Origin: an uncultured Prevotella sp.
GTDB taxonomy: Bacteria; Bacteroidota; Bacteroidia; Bacteroidales; Bacteroidaceae
DNA: 22,621 nucleotides
Assembly (NCBI GenBank): GCA_937898715.1
Contig: CALEKA010000080.1
Span: forward strand, 1-22,621
Direction: 5' to 3'
The notes below the pieces were generated by a model that was not told the origin of the DNA, searched no databases, and saw only the letters and a program-made list of their open reading frames with translations. Shown here piece by piece: positions 7,105 to 13,440 of the stretch. Each line of letters begins with the position of its first letter. Position 1 is the first letter of the stretch. Position numbers and translations under genes: made by a program.

Positions 7105-7397
7105 CGCTCTGTGGGCGACGCGTCCCGCGTCGGCATCGTCACGGATTAAGAAGTGAGTTCGTCAGCCAATGAAGCAGTTAGTCCATAAGAAGTGGGGGCG
7201 AAGTGTCTCGCTTCGGCACGCAGGCGAAGGGCTCGATGCCCGAGTCGGCGTAAGAGAATATATTTCAAAGATTTTTTTTGACGTGTTCGGCATCGAGCCT
7301 CACACTTCAAGCCGAAGCGGGACACTTCGCCCCCACTTCCTATAGGCTCACCTCTTGGTTCTTGGCGAAGCCGACGCGGGACGCGTCGCCCACAGAA
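7105..7397. repeat. Nested inverted repeats built from REP-like palindromes
   Basis: This fills most of the 666-base gap between dpp4 and the 7484 gene. The outer pair comprises palindromic units at 7113-7134 (+) and 7370-7391 (-), with complementary flanks. The middle pair is a variant unit at 7194-7217 (+) and 7311-7334 (-), and the complementarity extends to about 33 bases (7184-7217 with 7311-7345). The inner pair is GGCTCGATGCC (7230-7240) and GGCATCGAGCC (7289-7299). All three pairs are concentric, so the region could fold into one long hairpin. No coding sequence is seen here. Confidence 0.85.
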
Positions 7398-7483
7398 CTC
7401 ATGAACTCACCTCTTATTTAGCTGAGAATTTTATCGCACGCATTCACACAAAAACAAACTATCATACAACGTTACAATCAATC

Positions 7484-9355
7484 ATGACGAAGAAATTTAC
7501 CACCCTGCTCCTCTTGATGCTGGGCTGCATAGCTTCGGCTGTGGCACAGACCTTCCAAGTGGCAGCAACCCCCACTGAGTTGAGCAATCTCACCTCGGGC
7601 TATTACGTGATCAAGGTGAAGAGCGCCGACGGAAAGACCGATGAAAACGGCAATTATCTCTATGTACAGGACAGCAAGCCCTACTACGACACTAAAGGTT
7701 CGGAGAACAACTTCGCTGGTTCTTCCATCAGCGATGATAACCACAAGTACATCTTTTTCGTAAACAATACGGATGGTCAACTTACTTTCCAGGCTTATGG
7801 GACGGAAACGTATTTCCCATCTATCTCGAAAGCAACAATCAGCAACTCAACTCCTGGTCGTCAAGATCCATTTACTTTGAATACATCTCATTCAACTTTT
7901 ACTCCCATTGAGACCTCTTCTGCTTGGTATTATATGAAAACCATAGGTACGAAGTATAGTTGGGGGGGAGCTAAGGATGTCACTATTTATATCACCCTCA
8001 ATAATAAGCAGCAAGTAGGCTACTATGATATCAAGGAGACTGATTCCAACAACGCCCAATTCCAATTCTATGCCCTTTCAAGTGTAGCTACTATTACTTA
8101 CAACTTCATGTGGAATGGAGAAAGCATGGGCAAGCAAAGTTTGGCAGTGTCAGTAGGTGACCATTATCCCACGCCCACATACCCCGCATTTACTACTTCT
8201 GCCGATTTTCCCTCAGCCGACGCTACAGTAACTGCTGCAGACGATGGCCGTGAAATCGTGCTCAATTGCACACTGAACGCGCCATTTACGGTCAGCACTG
8301 CCGAGGCTCCCGTATATTACTACCTTACTACAGCCACTGACGCTCCCACCATGCTCTATCGTGATGGCAATTCTATCAAATACCGCACGAAGGAACAGAA
8401 CGGCACGCTCAATAACGTACTCAACGATCTGTGGTATATCACAGGTAATCCTCTCGATGGTTATAAGTTCTGTAATGCAGCAAGCAATGTTGAGGCAATG
8501 AGCAGTGATTACATCATGAAGAATGGTACGACCTTTGCCGGAAGTTGCTATTTATCATTTAGTAGTAACTCTGGTGGCGCACTTGCAAGTGGAAGTAGCA
8601 TCAGCGGAAGTGCTACCAAGGTATGGGATCTCTACGAAAACGCCGACCACTCCTTCGGCGTCTACCCCCATGGCTTCTCCATGGACTACTGCTGGCGATT
8701 CGATGGTTCGAGCATCAAGTTCAATACAGCTTCCGACCGCGTGACGAGCTACACCCTCTCTGAGCCCATCATCACCCTTCCGCTTCACTACTCTGAAGCC
8801 GACGATGCCACTTTCGCCACCACTTGCTTGCCCTACGCTGTAGAGCTCGCCGAAGCTTCGCAGAATGCCAAGGCTTATGCGGCCAAGATGAATGCCGATG
8901 GCGTACACCTCGAGATGAACGAAATCGACGCGATTCCTGCAGGTCAGGGCGTGATCCTTCGCGGTGAAAGCGCCGATGTCACAGAAGCCACGCTCAAGGT
9001 GGTAGCTTCTGCCCCCGCTATCGACAACGATCTGCTCGGCACCACTTCTGAAATCTCCGACCTCACGAACATCCTCACCTTCGGCCGTCTCAACCTCGCC
9101 GATGGAAACAAGGGAAAAGTAGGTTTCTCACGCTACACTGGCTCTAAGCTCGCCGCCAATCGTGCCTACCTCCAGAGCACTACGGCACAGAGCCTTGTGC
9201 TCAACTTCGATGGTCAGACCACGGGCATCAATGGCATAGAAAGCGCTGTAACCACCACCGACGCTCCTATCTATGATCTCCAAGGTCGCCGCGTCATGCA
9301 GCCCGTGAACGGACAACTCTACATCCAGGGTGGCCGCAAATTCATTGCCCGCTAA
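7484..9355 (+). CDS. Secreted protein of unknown function with C-terminal sorting-like motif
   Basis: The role is not recognised. The ATG at 7484 is preferred over an in-frame ATG at 7355 because it begins a clean signal peptide (MTKKFTTLLLLMLGCIASA, cleavage near AVA-Q); the earlier start would bury it behind 43 residues coded by repeat DNA. The mature part (about 600 residues) is rich in Thr, Ser, Tyr and Asn, as in extracellular beta-rich proteins. Residues about 460-540 contain the TCLPYAVEL...IPAGQGVILRG pattern common in secreted Prevotella and Bacteroides proteins. The last 30 residues (IYDLQGRRVMQPVNGQLYIQ, then GGRKFIAR) resemble the short C-terminal module of type IX-sorted proteins. 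No enzyme motif was seen. A 55-residue small protein gene follows after 53 bases and is probably co-transcribed. Confidence 0.82.
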   Translation: MTKKFTTLLLLMLGCIASAVAQTFQVAATPTELSNLTSGYYVIKVKSADGKTDENGNYLYVQDSKPYYDTKGSENNFAGSSISDDNHKYIFFVNNTDGQLTFQAYGTETYFPSISKATISNSTPGRQDPFTLNTSHSTFTPIETSSAWYYMKTIGTKYSWGGAKDVTIYITLNNKQQVGYYDIKETDSNNAQFQFYALSSVATITYNFMWNGESMGKQSLAVSVGDHYPTPTYPAFTTSADFPSADATVTAADDGREIVLNCTLNAPFTVSTAEAPVYYYLTTATDAPTMLYRDGNSIKYRTKEQNGTLNNVLNDLWYITGNPLDGYKFCNAASNVEAMSSDYIMKNGTTFAGSCYLSFSSNSGGALASGSSISGSATKVWDLYENADHSFGVYPHGFSMDYCWRFDGSSIKFNTASDRVTSYTLSEPIITLPLHYSEADDATFATTCLPYAVELAEASQNAKAYAAKMNADGVHLEMNEIDAIPAGQGVILRGESADVTEATLKVVASAPAIDNDLLGTTSEISDLTNILTFGRLNLADGNKGKVGFSRYTGSKLAANRAYLQSTTAQSLVLNFDGQTTGINGIESAVTTTDAPIYDLQGRRVMQPVNGQLYIQGGRKFIAR

Positions 9356-9408
9356 CCTCACTCCCTCTTAAGCAGGCATACTATTCATCCCTCTAAAACG
9401 AGAAATCA

Positions 9409-9576
9409 ATGAAAAAGATCTATATACGCCCCGAGGCAAGCGTAATCCGCCTGAGTGCGGAAGCCTCAATGATGCTGGCTGTATCGCGCACCGACAGTGG
9501 CAGCAATGACGATGGCTGGAGCAATCAGCGCGAATGGAGCGACACGGATGCTTCTTTCGGTGAAGACGAAGAATAA
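9409..9576 (+). CDS. Small acidic protein of unknown function (55 residues)
   Basis: The ORF starts with ATG at 9409 and ends with TAA at 9574-9576. The N-terminus MKKIYIRPEASVIRLSAE is followed by SMMLAVS, and the C-terminal half is hydrophilic with two Trp and an acidic end (SFGEDEE). The pattern MKKxYIxP, then an alternating hydrophobic stretch, then MLAxS, then a polar acidic tail is, from memory, recurrent among uncharacterised small proteins of Prevotella and Bacteroides. There is no classic signal peptide and no Cys. It lies 53 bases behind the secreted protein gene. A perfect-consensus promoter at 9613-9644 points back across it on the other strand. Function unknown; the reality of the gene rests on the recognisable N-terminus and position. 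Confidence 0.7.
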   Translation: MKKIYIRPEASVIRLSAEASMMLAVSRTDSGSNDDGWSNQREWSDTDASFGEDEE

Positions 9577-9612
9577 CGCTTCTGCTTGCAGAGCCTTCTC
9601 GCATACTGTGTG

Positions 9613-9644
9613 CAAAGGTATGGCAAAACCTATAGTGCGCCAAA
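9613..9644 (-). promoter_or_regulatory. Perfect-consensus promoter antisense to the small protein gene
   Basis: Read on the minus strand, TTTG (9644-9641), 20 bases, then TACCTTTG (9620-9613) matches both boxes of the Bacteroidota consensus. The start would fall near 9606 and the transcript would run through the complement of 9409-9576. No convincing minus-strand protein gene lies in its path, so an antisense RNA is possible. Confidence 0.5.
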
Positions 9645-9816
9645 AAGAGTGTACAAACTGTTCACTTTTTCTGCCACACGCACGTACGCGCACGCTTCAG
9701 CAAGTTTTGCTCACCCTACCATCATCTTACACGATTTGTGAGGAAAGACGTTGAAAATCAGTAGGCAAGCTGTAAAACCTTACTTACACTCTCCTTACAC
9801 TCCTCCGTCGTAAAGA

Positions 9817-9858
9817 AATTATCCCTCCTTGCAGTTTTTCCTGTAAGGGGGGATAATT
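9817..9858. repeat. 18-bp hairpin at the head of the 44-bp array
   Basis: The left arm 9817-9834 and right arm 9841-9858 pair over 18 positions, two of them G-T, around a 6-base loop TTTTTC. The right arm is part of the first 44-bp unit; the left arm is a single inverted copy that can pair with any unit of the array. It may also terminate transcription coming from the 7484-9576 genes. Confidence 0.7.
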
Positions 9859-10064
9859 ATTTCTGTTCCAGCCGATAGTTTTTCCTGTAAGGGGGGGATA
9901 ATTATTTCCGTTCCCACCGTTAGTTTTTTCTGTAAAGGGGGATAATTATTTCTGTTCCCACCATTAGTTTTTTCTGTAAGGGGGGATAATTATTTTTGTT
10001 CCCACCATTAGTTTTTTCTGTAAGGGGGGATAATTTTTTCTGTTCCAACCATTAGTTTTTTCTT
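9833..10064. repeat. 44-bp tandem array, five units plus a partial sixth
   Basis: Units begin at 9833, 9877, 9922, 9966, 10010 and 10054 (the second is 45 bases because its G-run has seven G). Each reads AGTTTTTTCTGTAA, then a run of five to seven G, then ATAATTATTTCTGTTCC, then a variable end. There is no unique spacer, so this is a minisatellite, not CRISPR. It lies in the 1.1-kb gene-free stretch 9577-10687. The rest of that stretch (9645-9810 and 10065-10290) shows only short items such as two GTGTAGGCAAA copies near 10142 and the palindrome GCGCGTACGCGC at 10260-10271. Confidence 0.9.
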
Positions 10065-10293
10065 CACCAACCGCCAACTTCTCCTATAGTGTGCGTATTT
10101 TATTTTGTCTAAGTCGTAAATCGAATGAGTGCAAGCAGCAGTGTAGGCAAAGTGTAGGCAAAGTCAACAAGCTTGCATGCCGTAATAATCTGAAAATCAA
10201 TGCATTATATAGATAGAGTGCAAGATGTAAGCATTTGCATGAGCAAAACCCTCTGTAGTGCGCGTACGCGCGAGGGGAAATCCCTTCTTTCAC

Positions 10294-10536
10294 CCAGTTC
10301 TGTGGGCGACGCGTCCCGCGTCGGCATCAAGAGCGGACAGATAGCCTTCTCAGAGTCTACTGGGGGCGACGCGTCCTCGCGTCGGCATCGCCTACGAACA
10401 AGAAGCCTATTTAGATTAAGTGGTGCTCGCCTCTTGATGCTAGTTTTGCCGACGCGAGACGCGTCGCCCACAGAGCTGGGAGGATAGGTTTCTTGCTTGT
10501 AGGCGATGCCGACGCGGGGACGCGTCGCCCCCAGTA
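10294..10536. repeat. Interleaved REP-like palindrome cluster (A-B-A'-B')
   Basis: There are four units with the GACGCG/CGCGTC stem: 10304-10325 (+), 10362-10386 (+), 10448-10469 (-) and 10508-10532 (-). Flanks show that unit 1 pairs with unit 3 (shared CTGTGGGCG edge) and unit 2 with unit 4. The second pairing extends over 53 bases (10358-10410 with 10484-10536) with about four mismatches. The pairs cross rather than nest. Units 2 and 4 have a 4-base loop, units 1 and 3 a 3-base loop. Confidence 0.87.
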
Positions 10537-10660
10537 TTGGCTGAAAAGTATTGGCTGAAAAGTGTTGACTGAAAAGTATTGGCTGAAAAGTATTGGCTGA
10601 AAAGTGTTGACTGAAAAGTGCTGACTGAAAAGTATTGGCTGAAAAGTGTTGGCTGAAAAT
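10535..10660. repeat. 14-bp tandem array, nine units
   Basis: Nine contiguous 14-mers of the form TRYTGRCTGAAAAG run from 10535 to 10660. They start at the edge of the last palindromic unit and stop 27 bases before the 3' end of the hexosaminidase gene. Units 1, 2, 4, 5 and 8 are identical. Single copies of the same motif flank palindromic units near 13073 and 22517. The repetitive minus-strand reading frame across it is a by-product of the repeat. Confidence 0.9.
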
Positions 10661-10687
10661 CGCTCGCGCCGCAGTCATTCCCCCCCT

Positions 10688-13015
10688 CTAATTTACCCCG
10701 ATTTCATCGACGAATACGAATCCAGGATGTCCCTTGCCAGGGTGCCAAGAGGGGATGCTGTGCTCGGAGGTGACCTTCACCTTGACGTAGCGGGCACGCA
10801 CGGGAGCAAAGTTGAGTGTGTGCAGGTAGATCTGATTAGGATTGGCTTCGGTTTGTGAGGGATAATCTTCTTGAGCTACAGAGCGGAAAGTTTGGCCGTC
10901 GGCCGATACGGCGACTTCAAAGCCGCGAGCGTCGAACACCCAAGCACCCTTCTCCACACACGTGCGCACCGATGCTTCGGAGATGGTCTGCTCCTCACCA
11001 AGGTCGATCATAGCCTCGAGATCATTGCCACAGAAGCCTATCCAGTGGCCCGAGTGGAAATTGGTATCCTCAGCCCACAGACCGTCTACGAGCAGACCGG
11101 CTCCCGAGAATGCATAACTCGGATGAGGCGCTTGCAAGAGCGTGATCCTCCGAGCCGTGGCCTTGCTGAAATGATACGTGCGCACCACCTCGGGTGTTTC
11201 GCCCCACGGGCGGAAGGCAGCAGCACGCAGCGTGCAACTATGGTCTACCTTCACTTCATTGGTGAAAAGTGGCGATGAAACCGTGGGTTTTGTGCCATCA
11301 AGCGTGTAGTGGATGGGCGCATTGTCGATGGTGGTGAGATGGGCGCTTACGGCCCGAGCCTCGGGCATGGGGACGGACGACTCATGGATGCGATATACGG
11401 CGCGCGAGAAGTTGTAGCCCAAAGTGCGATACACGTCGATCATCTGCGGCAGACGCCCGATGAAATCAGCATAATTCTTCTGTTCGGGCGCTGCCCACTG
11501 TATCTCGCTCAGTGCGGCAAAGCGCGGAAGCGTCATATATTCCATCTGTTGGAACGAGGGCATATACTCCGTCCAACAGTTGGCCTGCACGCCTACGATG
11601 TAGGGGCGTGCTGCCTCGGGAAGCGACGATGGAATAGGCTCGTAGCTATATACGCGTTCGATGGGAAGGTAGCCACCTGCGGCATCAGGCTCATGCGCCT
11701 TGTCGTCCGATTGATAATAGTCGAAGTAGAGGTAAGAGCAAGGCGACATCACCACGTTGTGCCCCTCGCGAGCCGCCTCAAATCCTGCGCCCTCGCCCGT
11801 CCACGACATGAGCCAAGCCCCCGGAGCAAGTCCGCCCTCGAGCGTCTCCTCCCAACCGATCATTTGCCTGCCGAGTCGGGAGAGCGTCTGCTGAGCATGA
11901 TGGATCACGTAGCTCTGCAGCCGTTGCTCCGCCGTGTGGTGAGCGTCGGCAGTCAGTCCGAGACTCTTGATGCGAGCTTGGCACTTGGGACAAGCCTTCC
12001 AGCGCGTCTTCGGACACTCATCGCCGCCCACGTGGATGAGCTCCGAGGGAAAGAGTCGCGCCACCTCGGTGAGCACACCATCGATGAAATCAAGCGTTTT
12101 ATCGTTTCCAGCGCAGAGCACATCGTCCGAAACGCCCCATTGCTGCCACACCTTGTAAGGACCACCTGTGCAGCCCAGTTCGGGATAAGCAGCGAGTGCC
12201 GCTTGCATGTGGCCGGGCAGATCGATCTCGGGAATCACGTTGATATTGCGCTCAGCAGCATACTTCACAATCTCGCGCACCTCCTTCTGCGTGTAGTAGC
12301 CGCCATAGGGGCGTCCGTCGTAGTTCCCTGAATTGTGACCGATGACGGTCTGCTCTCGTTTCGAACCGATCTGTGTGAGCCGAGGATAGCGCTTGATCTC
12401 TATGCGCCAACCTTGATCGTCGGTGAGGTGCCAGTGAAATTGGTTGATATTGTGGAGCGCCAAGATGTCAATAAATCGGCGCACAGAGTCGGGCGTGACG
12501 AAGTGGCGAGCCACGTCGAGGTGGGCTCCACGATAGTTGAAGCGTGGCCAATCGCGGATCTCGGTAGCCGGCAGCGTGATGCTCTGCGCCGGGCCTGTGG
12601 GGAGCGACTTGCGCAGCGTCTGTACACCGTAGAAACTGCCTGCTGCCGAGGCAGCCTCGATGAGCACAATGTCGCTATTCACGCGGATGGAGTAAGATTC
12701 GGGCAGGTCGGAGCGGTGTGTGCGTGAGAGTTTGATGCAGTGCTGCTGAGCCGGCAGGTTGCTCACAGGGAGGTCGAGCTGGGTGAGTTCGCGGATGTAC
12801 TGCTTGAGAAATTCAGCATTGCGGCGCAGCTCTTTATCGCCCGAGGGGTAACAGATGAGCGTCTGCTTGTCGAGTACGAAGTTGCCAGCTTGAATAGATT
12901 TTACCTGCTTGGGCAGGGGAATGACGTGAAAGTCGGCACGCTGAGCATGTGCAGTGACAGAAAGAAACGCAAAACTCGCGATGAAAACGTGGATTTTTCG
13001 AGATAAATTGATCAT
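10688..13015 (-). CDS. Beta-N-acetylhexosaminidase (glycoside hydrolase family 20)
   Basis: This exported enzyme removes terminal beta-linked GlcNAc or GalNAc from glycans such as mucin or N-glycans, by substrate-assisted catalysis. The start at 13015 is chosen because it begins a signal peptide (MINLSRKIHVFIASFAFLSV, cleavage near AHA-Q); an upstream in-frame ATG at 13081 would add 22 implausible residues from repeat DNA. The product has 775 residues. A GH20b-like N-terminal domain (about 25-150) is followed by the TIM barrel (about 150-500) with the catalytic pair D332-E333 in HVGGDECPK. Later come a short domain with IHYTLDGTKPTVSSPLF (about 580) and a C-terminal F5/8-type carbohydrate-binding domain (about 640-775). 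This is the usual Bacteroidota layout. Its transcript probably starts near 13264, giving a 250-base leader that contains a pair of palindromic repeats. Confidence 0.93.
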   Translation of the reverse strand: MINLSRKIHVFIASFAFLSVTAHAQRADFHVIPLPKQVKSIQAGNFVLDKQTLICYPSGDKELRRNAEFLKQYIRELTQLDLPVSNLPAQQHCIKLSRTHRSDLPESYSIRVNSDIVLIEAASAAGSFYGVQTLRKSLPTGPAQSITLPATEIRDWPRFNYRGAHLDVARHFVTPDSVRRFIDILALHNINQFHWHLTDDQGWRIEIKRYPRLTQIGSKREQTVIGHNSGNYDGRPYGGYYTQKEVREIVKYAAERNINVIPEIDLPGHMQAALAAYPELGCTGGPYKVWQQWGVSDDVLCAGNDKTLDFIDGVLTEVARLFPSELIHVGGDECPKTRWKACPKCQARIKSLGLTADAHHTAEQRLQSYVIHHAQQTLSRLGRQMIGWEETLEGGLAPGAWLMSWTGEGAGFEAAREGHNVVMSPCSYLYFDYYQSDDKAHEPDAAGGYLPIERVYSYEPIPSSLPEAARPYIVGVQANCWTEYMPSFQQMEYMTLPRFAALSEIQWAAPEQKNYADFIGRLPQMIDVYRTLGYNFSRAVYRIHESSVPMPEARAVSAHLTTIDNAPIHYTLDGTKPTVSSPLFTNEVKVDHSCTLRAAAFRPWGETPEVVRTYHFSKATARRITLLQAPHPSYAFSGAGLLVDGLWAEDTNFHSGHWIGFCGNDLEAMIDLGEEQTISEASVRTCVEKGAWVFDARGFEVAVSADGQTFRSVAQEDYPSQTEANPNQIYLHTLNFAPVRARYVKVKVTSEHSIPSWHPGKGHPGFVFVDEIGVN

Positions 13016-13071
13016 AAATGGGGAAGAAAGGGAAGTATGAAACATGCGTAAAGAAAGAAAATGTAGGCGCG

Positions 13072-13228
13072 TTTCAGCCAATACTGGGGGCGACGCGTCC
13101 TCGCGTCGGCGTAATGAGAAATCTCTATTTGTTCTACGATTGGGAGACTTCTTGCTCGCAGACGATGCCGACGCGGGGACGCGTCGCCTCCGGTACTGGG
13201 TTGGACGGACCTCTTGCTCGCAGACGAT
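13072..13228. repeat. Inverted pair of REP-like palindromes in the hexosaminidase leader
   Basis: The units at 13086-13110 (+) and 13167-13191 (-) face each other across 56 bases. One 14-bp motif (TTTCAGCCAATA) precedes the left unit. The right unit carries the flank CTTGCTCGCAGACGATGCC, and part of that flank (CTCTTGCTCGCAGACGA) recurs alone at 13212-13228. They lie in the 425-base divergent gap between the hexosaminidase and DUF2723 genes, which otherwise holds only the two promoters. Confidence 0.83.
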
Positions 13229-13270
13229 TTATAAGCATAACCAAATGGCTCCTTCCTACTGCTCACCATG

Positions 13271-13301
13271 CAAAGTTAGCAGAAATACTTTTGCCTCCAA
13301 T
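13271..13301 (-). promoter_or_regulatory. Promoter for the hexosaminidase gene
   Basis: On the minus strand, ATTG (13301-13298), 19 bases, then TAACTTTG (13278-13271) fits the Bacteroidota consensus with one mismatch in the -33 box. The start would be near 13264, upstream of the palindrome pair. Confidence 0.5.
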
Positions 13302-13353
13302 CGCGCTGCGCAAAAAAAGAGGACAAAGCCCCACGTTTCCCAAATATTATCCT

Positions 13354-13361
13354 TATTTTTG
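13354..13361 (+). promoter_or_regulatory. -7 box for the DUF2723 gene
   Basis: TATTTTTG matches TAnnTTTG exactly, 79 bases before the ATG at 13441. I see no good TTTG at the -33 distance. Confidence 0.4.
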
Positions 13362-13440
13362 CACATTGGCGTGCAAGCGCCGTAGAAATGAAACAAAATA
13401 ACAACTATCAATAACTTACACAAAACAGCGTAATTCTTCC

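Noticed and set aside
6901..7149. 82-residue protein after dpp4
   Set aside because: It starts inside the terminator stem and ends in a palindromic repeat; no family resemblance.
7355..7483. N-terminal extension of the secreted protein from an upstream ATG
   Set aside because: It would run through a palindromic repeat and place the signal peptide internally; the ATG at 7484 is far better.
9833..10064. CRISPR array
   Set aside because: Units are contiguous with no unique spacers, and no cas gene is in the window.
9833..10064. Replication origin with DnaA boxes
   Set aside because: The minus-strand TTATCCCCC in each unit matches the DnaA box only partly, and no dnaA, dnaN or other origin-linked gene is nearby.
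10205..10678. 157-residue repetitive protein on the minus strand
   Set aside because: Its sequence is only a translation of the palindromes and the 14-bp array; there is no start signal or independent coding character.
11309..12331. Plus-strand reading frame of 340 codons inside the hexosaminidase gene
   Set aside because: It is antisense to the GH20 catalytic domain; it is a composition effect in a GC-rich gene.
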